Assembly: GCA_034110465.1 (NCBI GenBank)
Contig: JAWUZD010000003.1
Coordinates: 186,001-250,000 of the forward strand
DNA length: 64,000 nt
DNA from: Aurantibacter sp034110465
Lineage (GTDB): Bacteria > Bacteroidota > Bacteroidia > Flavobacteriales > Flavobacteriaceae
Direction of reading: 5' to 3'
In this document: in pieces, positions 1 to 7,842 of the stretch
Numbering within the stretch: the stretch's first letter is position 1
Layout: each line of letters opens with the position of its first letter
Notes under the pieces: model-generated
Database searches by the model: none
What the model saw: the letters and a program-made list of their open reading frames with translations, nothing else
What the model was told of the DNA's origin: nothing
Translations under genes and position numbers: made by a program

Positions 1-63
1 AACATTCTAAAACTCACCTTTTAAAAAACACATAAAGTAGTTTAATAGTTCTGTTAAAAAACG

Positions 64-71
64 TAGTTTTG
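64..71 (+). promoter_or_regulatory. Bacteroidetes -7 box for lysS
   Basis: TAGTTTTG matches the Bacteroidetes housekeeping -7 consensus TAnnTTTG. A TTTA at 41-44, 19 nt upstream, could serve as the -33 element (consensus TTTG). The box ends 18 nt before the ATG at 90. The longer reading frame starting at 69 would begin inside this box, which argues for the downstream start. Confidence 0.6.
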
Positions 72-89
72 TTTCTTAAAATTATTCTA

Positions 90-1781
90 ATGCAATTATC
101 TGAACAAGAATTAGTAAGACGAGAAAAACTGCGTCAACTTAGAGAGTTAGGGATTAATCCTTATCCAGCCGATTTATTTCCTGTAACCAATACATCTAAA
201 CGTATTAAAGCAGAATTTAAAGAAGGTAAACAGGTTGTTATTGCTGGTCGATTAATGTCTAGACGTATTCAAGGTAATGCAAGTTTTGCAGAACTTCAAG
301 ATAGCGATGGACGCATACAAGTTTATTTTAATAGAGATGAAATCTGTACAGGTGAAGACAAAACACAATATAATACCATTTATAAAAAACTATTAGATAT
401 AGGTGATTTTATTGGTATTGAAGGTGAATTATTCACGACTAAAGTCGGAGAAAAAACGGTTTTAGTTAAAGGATTTAAGTTATTAAGTAAAGCGTTAAAA
501 CCATTACCATTACCAAAAACTGATGCAGAAGGAAAACAACACGATGCTTTTGTGGATCCAGAAATGCGTTACAGACAACGTTATGCAGATTTAGTCGTAA
601 ACCCAAAAGTGAAAGAAGTATTTGTTAAGCGTACAAAGTTATTTAACGCTATGCGTAATTTCTTTAACGATTCTGGATATTTTGAAGTTGAAACACCAAT
701 ATTACAACCAATTCCTGGTGGCGCAGCTGCAAGACCATTTATGACGCACCACAACAGTTTAGACATTCCATTATATATGAGAATTGCTAACGAGTTGTAT
801 TTAAAACGACTAATTGTTGGTGGTTTTGATGGTGTTTATGAGTTTTCTAAAAACTTCCGTAACGAAGGAATGGACAGAACACACAACCCAGAATTTACAG
901 CAATGGAAATTTATGTAGCCTACAAAGACTACAACTGGATGATGGATTTCTGTGAGAAATTATTAGAACATTGTGCTATTGCAGTTAACGGAACAGCAGA
1001 AGCTACTTTTGGAGAACACAACGTAAGTTTTAAAGCACCATACAAACGTATTACAATGGCAGATTCTATCAAAGAATTTACCGGATTTGATATTACAGGA
1101 AAAACGGAGACTGAACTTTTCGATGCTGCAAAAGGTATGGGGATTGAAGTGGACGCTACAATGGGTAAAGGAAAACTTATTGATGAAATTTTTGGAGAAA
1201 AATGTGAAGGTAATTACATACAACCAACCTTTATTACAGATTACCCAAAAGAAATGAGCCCGCTATGTAAAGAACACAGAGACAATCCCGAATTAACGGA
1301 ACGTTTTGAGCTTATGGTTTGTGGTAAAGAAATAGCAAACGCTTATTCTGAGCTTAACGATCCAATAGACCAACGCGAGCGTTTTGAGCACCAATTAAAA
1401 CTGGCTCAAAAAGGAGACGACGAAGCTACAGAATTTATAGACGAAGATTTTTTACGTGCTTTAGAATACGGAATGCCTCCAACATCTGGAATGGGAATTG
1501 GAATGGACCGTTTAATTATGTTCTTAACCAACAACCAATCTATACAAGAGGTATTGTTCTTCCCACAAATGAAACCAGAAAAGAAAGCCTTAGCTATTTC
1601 GGACGATGCTAAAGACGTTTTAGAACTTTTAACCAAAGTAACTAAAACAGAATTGGACACTTTAAAAGCACAAGCAGGATTAAGTAATAAAAAATGGGAT
1701 AAAGCCATTAAAGAATTAACTAAAAACACATTAGCTAAAGTTGAAAAAACTGACGATGGTCTATTTGTTGAAGTAGTTTAG
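90..1781 (+). CDS. lysS: Lysyl-tRNA synthetase, class II
   Basis: This cytosolic enzyme charges tRNA-Lys with lysine using ATP. The 563 aa protein has an N-terminal OB-fold anticodon-binding domain (about residues 40-140) and a class II catalytic core. Motif 2 is seen near residue 255 (FRNEGMDRTHNPEFT) and motif 3 near 467 (GMGIGMDRL). After the usual end of the family near LFFPQM there is an extra Lys-rich tail of roughly 65 residues of unknown role. The ATG at 90 is preferred over 69 because the family starts near MQLSEQE and a promoter box covers 69. A terminator follows. The identification is secure. Confidence 0.97.
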   Translation: MQLSEQELVRREKLRQLRELGINPYPADLFPVTNTSKRIKAEFKEGKQVVIAGRLMSRRIQGNASFAELQDSDGRIQVYFNRDEICTGEDKTQYNTIYKKLLDIGDFIGIEGELFTTKVGEKTVLVKGFKLLSKALKPLPLPKTDAEGKQHDAFVDPEMRYRQRYADLVVNPKVKEVFVKRTKLFNAMRNFFNDSGYFEVETPILQPIPGGAAARPFMTHHNSLDIPLYMRIANELYLKRLIVGGFDGVYEFSKNFRNEGMDRTHNPEFTAMEIYVAYKDYNWMMDFCEKLLEHCAIAVNGTAEATFGEHNVSFKAPYKRITMADSIKEFTGFDITGKTETELFDAAKGMGIEVDATMGKGKLIDEIFGEKCEGNYIQPTFITDYPKEMSPLCKEHRDNPELTERFELMVCGKEIANAYSELNDPIDQRERFEHQLKLAQKGDDEATEFIDEDFLRALEYGMPPTSGMGIGMDRLIMFLTNNQSIQEVLFFPQMKPEKKALAISDDAKDVLELLTKVTKTELDTLKAQAGLSNKKWDKAIKELTKNTLAKVEKTDDGLFVEVV

Positions 1782-1840
1782 CAAATTCCTGCCTTTCGAC
1801 TTTACTCAAGATAAACTCTGGCAGAAATCTTATAACAATG

Positions 1841-1870
1841 AAAAGGAATCACTAATTGTGGTTCCTTTTT
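1841..1870. terminator. Terminator between lysS and a convergent gene
   Basis: AAAAGGAATCAC pairs with GTGGTTCCTTTT across a 5 nt loop (12 bp including one G-T) and is followed by a T-run. The A-run on the other side makes it usable in both directions, for lysS and for the convergent lipoprotein gene. Confidence 0.75.
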
Positions 1871-1889
1871 GGTTTAATTGAAATTAATT

Positions 1890-2306
1890 TTATAGCTTAA
1901 CTAACCTTATATTTGGTAAAGGCGAACCAATTACCTGTTCAATTTCTGACTCAGTAATTCTAACAAATTCAAAACGTTGAGTTACACCTGAAACTGTATA
2001 AGAAAACACGTACAAGCTACTTGTAATTGTTTCTTCTTTGGTAGCAACACCTGCAGCAACACCTGGAGCTAACCCTGCTTTAACGCAATTTAAAGATATA
2101 TTCCCAGCAAATACACATATATCATCATTAGTAAATCTGTAATCATTTGTAGTTAAATATGGATCTTCCGTAATAACTTGTCCCCAATCACCGTGTATCC
2201 AACTAGGCGGATTTATTAGGTTAGATGAACTCATTAGACTATCTGAATTATCAGAGCTACAAGAACTAATAACAATTATTAAACTTAAAAACAGTATTTT
2301 TTTCAT
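1890..2306 (-). CDS. Small secreted lipoprotein of unknown function
   Basis: I do not recognise the 138 aa product. It starts with a short Lys-containing n-region, a hydrophobic stretch and a lipobox ending at Cys16 (VISSC) followed by Ser/Asp, so it should be an SPII-processed lipoprotein. The mature part contains a short Trp-containing segment (PPSWIHGDWGQ) that resembles small lipocalin-like lipoproteins common in flavobacteria, but this is only an impression. It stands alone, convergent with lysS and divergent from the FAD oxidoreductase. Its 5' region carries a 9 bp tandem repeat (2322-2348). Confidence 0.75.
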   Translation of the reverse strand: MKKILFLSLIIVISSCSSDNSDSLMSSSNLINPPSWIHGDWGQVITEDPYLTTNDYRFTNDDICVFAGNISLNCVKAGLAPGVAAGVATKEETITSSLYVFSYTVSGVTQRFEFVRITESEIEQVIGSPLPNIRLVKL

Positions 2307-2321
2307 AAGGTTATATTTAAA

Positions 2322-2348
2322 ATTTAAAGCAATTAAAGCAATTAAAGC
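2322..2348. repeat. Three 9 bp tandem repeats upstream of a lipoprotein gene
   Basis: Two exact copies of AATTAAAGC (2331-2339 and 2340-2348) are preceded by one copy with a single change (ATTTAAAGC, 2322-2330). The array begins 16 nt upstream of the start codon of the minus-strand lipoprotein gene. Confidence 0.7.
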
Positions 2349-2440
2349 AAACTATTAATAAGATAATTCAATTTTGAAGTAATCCGTAATGAAGTAAAAA
2401 AATTAGCACTTCCAAAACAAAACATAGTATCTTTACTCCT

Positions 2441-3484
2441 ATGAAAACAGATTACATTATAGTAGGTTGCGGTTTAGCTGGCATAGCATTTTGTGAAGAA
2501 TTAAAAGCTAATAATAAAGCGTTCTTTGTTTTTGATAACGAGTCTCAAAAATCGTCTTTAGTTGCTGGCGGTTTATACAATCCTGTTATTCTTAATAGAT
2601 TTACTAAGGTTTGGCGTAGTCGGGAACAATTAGATTTGGCTTTACCAAAATATAAATTATTAGAAAAAAAACTTAATAACAGATTAGATTACAAAACAAC
2701 TATTCATCGTTTATTTCATTACGAGAAAGAACAAAAAACGTGGCTTAAAGCATTAAAAAAAACAGAATTAACTGAGTTTATGTCGGTAGATTTTAAACCC
2801 AACACAAACCAACTTATAAATGCACCTTTAGGTTTTGGCGAAGTTTTACACACAGGTAGAATTGACACTAAACTATTAGTCTCAAATTATAGAGCACAAC
2901 TTAAAAAAGAAGGCTTATTTTCTACAGAGTCATTTGTATATAATGAACTTAAACACCACGAAAATTCGGTAACTTATAAAGATATTGAAGCTAAACACAT
3001 TGTATTCGCTGAAGGTTATGGCTTAACAGAAAATCCATTTTTCAAGCATTTACCGCTTTCTGGCCTTAAAGGCGAATACATAACCATTAAAGCTCCAGAT
3101 TTAAAACTGAAAGAAATTATAAAATCTTCGGTATTTATAATTCCTTTAGGTAACCACTTATATCGCATTGGTGCTACTTTTGAAAAAATAGAAAAAACAA
3201 ACACAATTACTGAATCCAGAAAAATAGAACTTCTAGAAAAGCTTGCTAAATTTATTACTGTAGATTTTGAAGTGATTAATCATACAGCAGGTATAAGACC
3301 AACCGTAATAGACCATAAACCTTTAGTTGGACAACACGAAACCCATAAAAATTATTATGTCTTAAATGGTTTAGGAGCTCGTGGTGTTATGATTGCGCCT
3401 TACGCTTCTAAAGCACTTTTTAATGCCATAGAAAACAACATTGCATTGGATTCAGAAATTGATATTAGCCGATTTAACAATTAA
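2441..3484 (+). CDS. FAD-dependent oxidoreductase, DAO family
   Basis: The 347 aa protein is a flavoenzyme of the glycine/D-amino-acid oxidase fold. The dinucleotide-binding motif is near the N-terminus (YIIVGCGLAGIAFCEEL, residues 5-21). The family's C-terminal FAD contact segment is also visible (YVLNGLGARGVMIAPYASK). The substrate, probably an amine or amino acid, cannot be predicted. The gene is monocistronic between minus-strand neighbours. A weak -7-like box (TATCTTTA, 2428-2435) ends 5 nt before the ATG, so the mRNA could be leaderless. Confidence 0.85.
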   Translation: MKTDYIIVGCGLAGIAFCEELKANNKAFFVFDNESQKSSLVAGGLYNPVILNRFTKVWRSREQLDLALPKYKLLEKKLNNRLDYKTTIHRLFHYEKEQKTWLKALKKTELTEFMSVDFKPNTNQLINAPLGFGEVLHTGRIDTKLLVSNYRAQLKKEGLFSTESFVYNELKHHENSVTYKDIEAKHIVFAEGYGLTENPFFKHLPLSGLKGEYITIKAPDLKLKEIIKSSVFIIPLGNHLYRIGATFEKIEKTNTITESRKIELLEKLAKFITVDFEVINHTAGIRPTVIDHKPLVGQHETHKNYYVLNGLGARGVMIAPYASKALFNAIENNIALDSEIDISRFNN

Positions 3485-3533
3485 GCAAAATCGACTAACA
3501 CCAATTTTATTACTATAAAATTATTTCAGAACT

Positions 3534-4031
3534 TTATTTTGAAGAAGTCTCTTCCCATTTTTCATTATGCATATCTTCAAAATGTTCTGGAAACCAAGAT
3601 GGAACCTCAAGTTTATTATTAAAGATAAATAACGCCATTTCTCTAGTTTCAGATTTAGACAAACCTGTTTTTGGCATTATACCAAACCGTTTAATTGGTC
3701 CTTTCATTAAAGCATTCTCCTCTGTTGGATTAAAAATATAATCAGACATTTGAGCCACAAATAATTCTTTTGTTGGATATGTCTTTAAATATTTGTTTTT
3801 TATCCCTGCTAATGGTGGCGCAAGCATATTGTCATGCGAGTTAGATTTTGGATTATGACACGCATAACAAGTGTTTGTTAATATTAAATCTCCTTCAGGT
3901 TTTGATAAGACTTTGATGTCTTTTAAACTACTTTTTTCAAGATCTGAAAGCACACGATCAACATTTTTAGGACTATTATTACAAGAGAATAATAATGCAA
4001 CAAAACTAGTTAGAATTAAGATTTTTTTCAT
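3534..4031 (-). CDS. Lipoprotein c-type cytochrome
   Basis: The 165 aa product has a lipoprotein signal with the lipidated Cys at residue 17 (ALLFSC) and a single haem-binding motif CYACH at 55-59. A later GIMPKT segment offers a Met as likely sixth haem ligand. It is therefore a membrane-anchored monohaem cytochrome c facing the periplasm, probably an electron carrier or small haem domain of a respiratory enzyme. The redox partner is not encoded next to it. It is convergent with the FAD oxidoreductase. Confidence 0.88.
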   Translation of the reverse strand: MKKILILTSFVALLFSCNNSPKNVDRVLSDLEKSSLKDIKVLSKPEGDLILTNTCYACHNPKSNSHDNMLAPPLAGIKNKYLKTYPTKELFVAQMSDYIFNPTEENALMKGPIKRFGIMPKTGLSKSETREMALFIFNNKLEVPSWFPEHFEDMHNEKWEETSSK

Positions 4032-4086
4032 TTTTAAATATGGTTTTTAAATTTATAAAATAAGCAAGACAACACACACTAATTTT

Positions 4087-4181
4087 GCGTTAGTGGTAGA
4101 AGTGGCATCCTTTTTTGCTTTAGCAAATGGCAAAAAAAGATATAACGGATAACGCGACCTTTAGGTAACGCTATAAAAAAT
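4087..4181. other. Structured intergenic element
   Basis: This lies in the 214 nt gap between the cytochrome and DUF983 genes. TTTTTTGC (4111-4118) is the exact reverse complement of GCAAAAAA (4130-4137). Immediately downstream, ACCT-TTA-GGT forms a second small hairpin inside a relatively GC-rich patch (4145-4171). No reading frame is visible. The layout looks like a dispersed intergenic repeat, but only one copy is in the window, so this is a suggestion. Confidence 0.35.
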
Positions 4182-4245
4182 ATGATTCATACTAAAAAAG
4201 AGAATTTTTATAGATCAAATAAAAATTCAATATAGAAACCAGAAA

Positions 4246-4623
4246 CTAATCCAACTTCTTATCGTAACTCATAAAAAGATTAATCCAAATATTACGAGAC
4301 ATTCTAATAATTATAGGGTAAAAAACAAACATAGCTGCAACAATTGCAATAAATGCGACATTTAAACTACTTCCAAGGAACAGATAACTTATAACAAAAG
4401 CGGCAACTGCAAACGCAATTCCAACACCATAACTTACATACATTGAACCGTAAAAAAATGAAGGCTCCATTTTATATTTTGTGTTACAATGACTACAATT
4501 TTCGTGCATTTCGAAAAGTTCCGTTACTGCATAAGGATTTGGATTTGTGTACATACTTTCGTTATGACATTTAGGACAAACACCTTTTAAAATTCCGTAT
4601 AACTTAGACCCTTTTTTAAACAT
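4246..4623 (-). CDS. DUF983 family membrane protein
   Basis: The 125 aa protein has an N-terminal zinc-ribbon-like part with two CxxC pairs (GVCPKC and CSHC), then two strong transmembrane segments with the pattern YVSYGVGIAFAVAAF. This is the DUF983 family layout, whose function is unknown. Counting from the ATG at 4623 gives the normal start MFKKGSKLYGILKG; the upstream in-frame ATG at 4644 would add seven untypical residues and overlaps the divergent promoter of the ABC-F gene. It is divergent from that gene. Confidence 0.85.
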   Translation of the reverse strand: MFKKGSKLYGILKGVCPKCHNESMYTNPNPYAVTELFEMHENCSHCNTKYKMEPSFFYGSMYVSYGVGIAFAVAAFVISYLFLGSSLNVAFIAIVAAMFVFYPIIIRMSRNIWINLFMSYDKKLD

Positions 4624-4633
4624 ATAAATTGTG

Positions 4634-4641
4634 TACTTTTG
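4634..4641 (+). promoter_or_regulatory. Bacteroidetes -7 box for the ABC-F gene
   Basis: TACTTTTG is a perfect TAnnTTTG match on the plus strand, 80 nt before the ABC-F start. It implies a leader of about 75 nt. No good -33 element is seen. Confidence 0.5.
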
Positions 4642-4721
4642 CAATCTTAAAAACTAAGACCTTTAACAATACAAAGTTACAAAATACAAGATTAGTATAA
4701 TGTAACAAAAGTCACATAACT

Positions 4722-6632
4722 ATGCTTAATATTCATAATTTATCTATTTCTTTTCAAGGCGAATACTTATTTGAAGACATTACATTTAAACTTGTTCCTG
4801 GAGATAGAGTTGGGTTAATTGGTAAAAATGGTGCTGGAAAATCTACAATGCTTAAAATTTTATCTAAGGAATTAGAACCAGATACTGGGCAAATTGCGGC
4901 AGATAAAGACTTGAAAATTGGATTTCTAAAACAAGACATTGACTTTGTTTTAGGTAGAACTGTCCTAGAAGAATCTTACCAAGCTTTTGTAGAAATTAAA
5001 ATTCTTGAAGCTAAATTAGAGCAAATTAATTTTGAATTAGCAGACAGAACAGATTACGAATCTGAAAGTTATAATCAGTTAATGATTGACTTAAATGACT
5101 TTCAACATCAATATGAAATTATTGGTGGTTATAATTATCAAGGTGAAACTGAAAAAATATTACAAGGTTTAGGTTTTAAACGTGAAGATTTTAACAAACT
5201 TACAGATACCTTTTCTGGAGGTTGGCGTATGCGTATCGAACTCGCAAAGCTCCTTCTTCAGAATAATGACCTTTTATTACTCGATGAACCTACGAACCAC
5301 TTAGATATTGAATCTATTATTTGGTTAGAAGGATTCTTAAAAAATTATTCTGGAGCTGTAGCTATTGTATCTCACGATAAAATGTTTTTAGATAATGTAA
5401 CCAACAGAACTATTGAAATTTCTCTTGGAAGAATTTACGATTACGCTAAGCCTTACACACAGTATTTAGTATTACGTAAAGAATTGCGCGAACAACAATT
5501 AGCATCGCAAAAAAATCAACAAAAAAAGATTGAACAAACCGAGAAATTAATCGAGAAGTTTAGAGCCAAAGCTAGTAAAGCAACTATGGCACAATCTTTA
5601 ATTAAGAAGTTAGATAAGGTTGATAGAATTGAAGTTGATGAAGATGATAATAGCGTAATGACTTTAAACTTTCCAGTTTCTATAACGCCTGGAAAAATTG
5701 TTATTGAAGCAGAAAATGTATCTAAGAATTACGGTAAGAAAACGGTTTTATCTTCTGTAGACCTTATTATTGAACGTAATATTAAAACGGCTTTTGTTGG
5801 ACAAAACGGGCAAGGAAAATCTACTTTAGCTAAAATATTAGTTGGAGATTTAGAATACGATGGCGATTTAAAACTAGGTCACAATGTACAAATAGGCTAT
5901 TTTGCTCAAAATCAAGCAGAATATTTAGATGGTTCTAAAACTGTTTTAGATACAATGATTGATGCTGCTAACGAAACCAACAGAAGTAAAGTTAGAGACA
6001 TCTTAGGTTCATTCTTATTTAGAGGCGAGGAAGCCGAAAAATATGTTCGTGTACTTTCTGGAGGCGAACGTAACCGTTTAGCTTTAGCAAAATTAATGTT
6101 ACAACCTTTTAATGTTTTGGTAATGGATGAACCTACCAATCACTTAGACATTAAATCTAAAAACGTATTAAAAGATGCTTTAAAACGTTTTGAAGGAACA
6201 CTACTATTAGTTTCTCACGATAGAGATTTCTTACAAGGCTTAACAGAAACGGTTTACGAGTTTAAAGACAATAATATTAAACAGTATTTAGGTGATATAG
6301 ATTATTACTTAGAGCAACGTAATGTTGAAAATTTACGTGAAGTTGAAAAACGTACCGTTATAAAAGTTACACCTAAAGAAAAAAACAAGCAATCTTACGA
6401 AGATCAAAAGAAATTAAAATCTTTAAACAATAAGCTAAGTAATACCGAATCTAAAATTAATACACTTGAAAAAGAAATTAAAGAGATAGATGTTGAATTG
6501 GCTGTAAATTATGACGAAGTGGTTTCTAAGCCAGATTTCTTTGACAAGTATCAAGCTAAAAAAAACAAATTAGTTAAACTTACAGAAGCTTGGGAAGAAA
6601 TTACAATGGAACTTTTAGAGTTAGAAGACTAA
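4722..6632 (+). CDS. ABC-F family ATPase, Uup/EttA-like
   Basis: This soluble twin-cassette ATPase of 636 aa has no membrane segments. Such proteins act on ribosomes as translation factors or in antibiotic protection. Cassette 1 has Walker A GKNGAGKST (34-42), signature FSGGWRMR near 165 and Walker B LLLLDEPTNHLD near 185. Cassette 2 has Walker A GQNGQGKST near 362, signature LSGGERNR near 445 and the second DEPTNHLD. The charged linker between the cassettes is typical. A C-terminal coiled coil (about 560-625) fits the Uup-type subgroup, which in E. coli binds DNA or ribosomes. A resistance role cannot be told from sequence. Confidence 0.92.
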   Translation: MLNIHNLSISFQGEYLFEDITFKLVPGDRVGLIGKNGAGKSTMLKILSKELEPDTGQIAADKDLKIGFLKQDIDFVLGRTVLEESYQAFVEIKILEAKLEQINFELADRTDYESESYNQLMIDLNDFQHQYEIIGGYNYQGETEKILQGLGFKREDFNKLTDTFSGGWRMRIELAKLLLQNNDLLLLDEPTNHLDIESIIWLEGFLKNYSGAVAIVSHDKMFLDNVTNRTIEISLGRIYDYAKPYTQYLVLRKELREQQLASQKNQQKKIEQTEKLIEKFRAKASKATMAQSLIKKLDKVDRIEVDEDDNSVMTLNFPVSITPGKIVIEAENVSKNYGKKTVLSSVDLIIERNIKTAFVGQNGQGKSTLAKILVGDLEYDGDLKLGHNVQIGYFAQNQAEYLDGSKTVLDTMIDAANETNRSKVRDILGSFLFRGEEAEKYVRVLSGGERNRLALAKLMLQPFNVLVMDEPTNHLDIKSKNVLKDALKRFEGTLLLVSHDRDFLQGLTETVYEFKDNNIKQYLGDIDYYLEQRNVENLREVEKRTVIKVTPKEKNKQSYEDQKKLKSLNNKLSNTESKINTLEKEIKEIDVELAVNYDEVVSKPDFFDKYQAKKNKLVKLTEAWEEITMELLELED

Positions 6633-6672
6633 ATATTAAGTTTTTTTTAACGTTAAGCCAAAAGCTTAAAGG

Positions 6673-6680
6673 TAGTTTTG
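6673..6680 (+). promoter_or_regulatory. Bacteroidetes -7 box for the RND efflux operon
   Basis: TAGTTTTG matches TAnnTTTG and ends 28 nt before the ATG of the adaptor gene. It is the likely promoter for the three-gene efflux operon. Confidence 0.6.
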
Positions 6681-6708
6681 CATCTAAAAGTAAAACACAT
6701 CTTTTAGT

Positions 6709-7842
6709 ATGCGCAAAATAATTTTATCTTTAATTGGAATAGCACTAATTATAGCCTCTGTATTTATAGCAAAATCTTTAATAGCTAATAAGCAAAAACC
6801 AAAATCTGTTGTTCAAAAAGTAATTAAAACTGTTTTTATAGATACGGTTAAAAATAAAACTATTAACATTTCAATTCCTGCAAATGGACGGTTAGTTGCA
6901 AAAAATCGTATTGAATTATATTCTGAAGTTCAAGGTGTTTTTAATGGTAGCAGCAACTTATTTAAGCCAGGACAGATATTTACAAAAGGTCAGGCATTAA
7001 TTAGAATTAATGCTAGCGAATATTATGCAAGTGTACAATCTGCAAAAAGCAACCTATATAATGAGATTGCCGCTATTATGCCAGATTTAAGGTTAGACTT
7101 CCCTGAAGTTTTCCCAAAATGGCAAACCTATTTAGCTAATTTTGACTTAAAAAAGACAACTCCAGAGTTACCAAAAACAACTACAGATAAAGAAAACTAT
7201 TTTATTACCGGTCGTGGTATTGTAACCACTTACTTTAATGTAAAGAATTTAGAACAACGCTTAGCTAAATATAGTATATATGCACCTTTTAGTGGTATTG
7301 TTACAGAAGCTCTTGTAACCAAAGGAACTTTAGTTAGAAACGGACAAAAATTAGGCGAATTTATTGATCCATCTGTTTACGAAATGGAAGTTGCAATTAG
7401 TAAAAGTTTTGCTAACCTTTTAAAGGTTGGAGAAACTGTAACCTTAAGTAATCTTGAAAAAACAGAAACATATACAGGAAAAGTCTCACGTGTAAATGGT
7501 AGTATAGATGCTACAACACAAACCATTACAGCTTTTATAGAAGTTAAAAATAAAGTCTTAAAAGAAGGACAATATTTAGAGGCCATTTTAGAGGCTAAAA
7601 ACGAAGAAAATGCTATAGAAATTGATAGAAACTTACTTTTAGATAACAATCAAATTTATGTTTTAAAAGATAGCTTATTAGATGTAATAGATGTAAAACC
7701 AGTTCATTTTACAGAAACTAAAATGGTTATAAAAAACATTCCAAATCAAACTATTATTTTAAAAAGACCAGTTCCTGGCGCTTATGCTGGTATGTTAGTT
7801 AAAGCCTACAAAGAGAATAATACTAAAGACGCTAAGAACTAA
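6709..7842 (+). CDS. RND efflux periplasmic adaptor (HlyD/AcrA family)
   Basis: The 377 aa membrane-fusion protein links the inner-membrane pump to the outer-membrane channel. An N-terminal uncleaved anchor (about residues 3-26) precedes a biotinyl-lipoyl half motif (VAKNRIELYSEVQGVF). A hairpin region of about 110 residues follows, then the second lipoyl half (YSIYAPFSGIVTEALVTKG) and the beta-barrel and membrane-proximal domains. It is first in the operon and its stop codon overlaps the ATG of the pump gene by one base, indicating translational coupling. The cargo is unknown. Confidence 0.92.
   Translation: MRKIILSLIGIALIIASVFIAKSLIANKQKPKSVVQKVIKTVFIDTVKNKTINISIPANGRLVAKNRIELYSEVQGVFNGSSNLFKPGQIFTKGQALIRINASEYYASVQSAKSNLYNEIAAIMPDLRLDFPEVFPKWQTYLANFDLKKTTPELPKTTTDKENYFITGRGIVTTYFNVKNLEQRLAKYSIYAPFSGIVTEALVTKGTLVRNGQKLGEFIDPSVYEMEVAISKSFANLLKVGETVTLSNLEKTETYTGKVSRVNGSIDATTQTITAFIEVKNKVLKEGQYLEAILEAKNEENAIEIDRNLLLDNNQIYVLKDSLLDVIDVKPVHFTETKMVIKNIPNQTIILKRPVPGAYAGMLVKAYKENNTKDAKN

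Noticed and set aside
69..89. Upstream in-frame start for lysS adding seven residues
   Set aside because: The codon lies inside the TAGTTTTG promoter box and the family begins at the next ATG.
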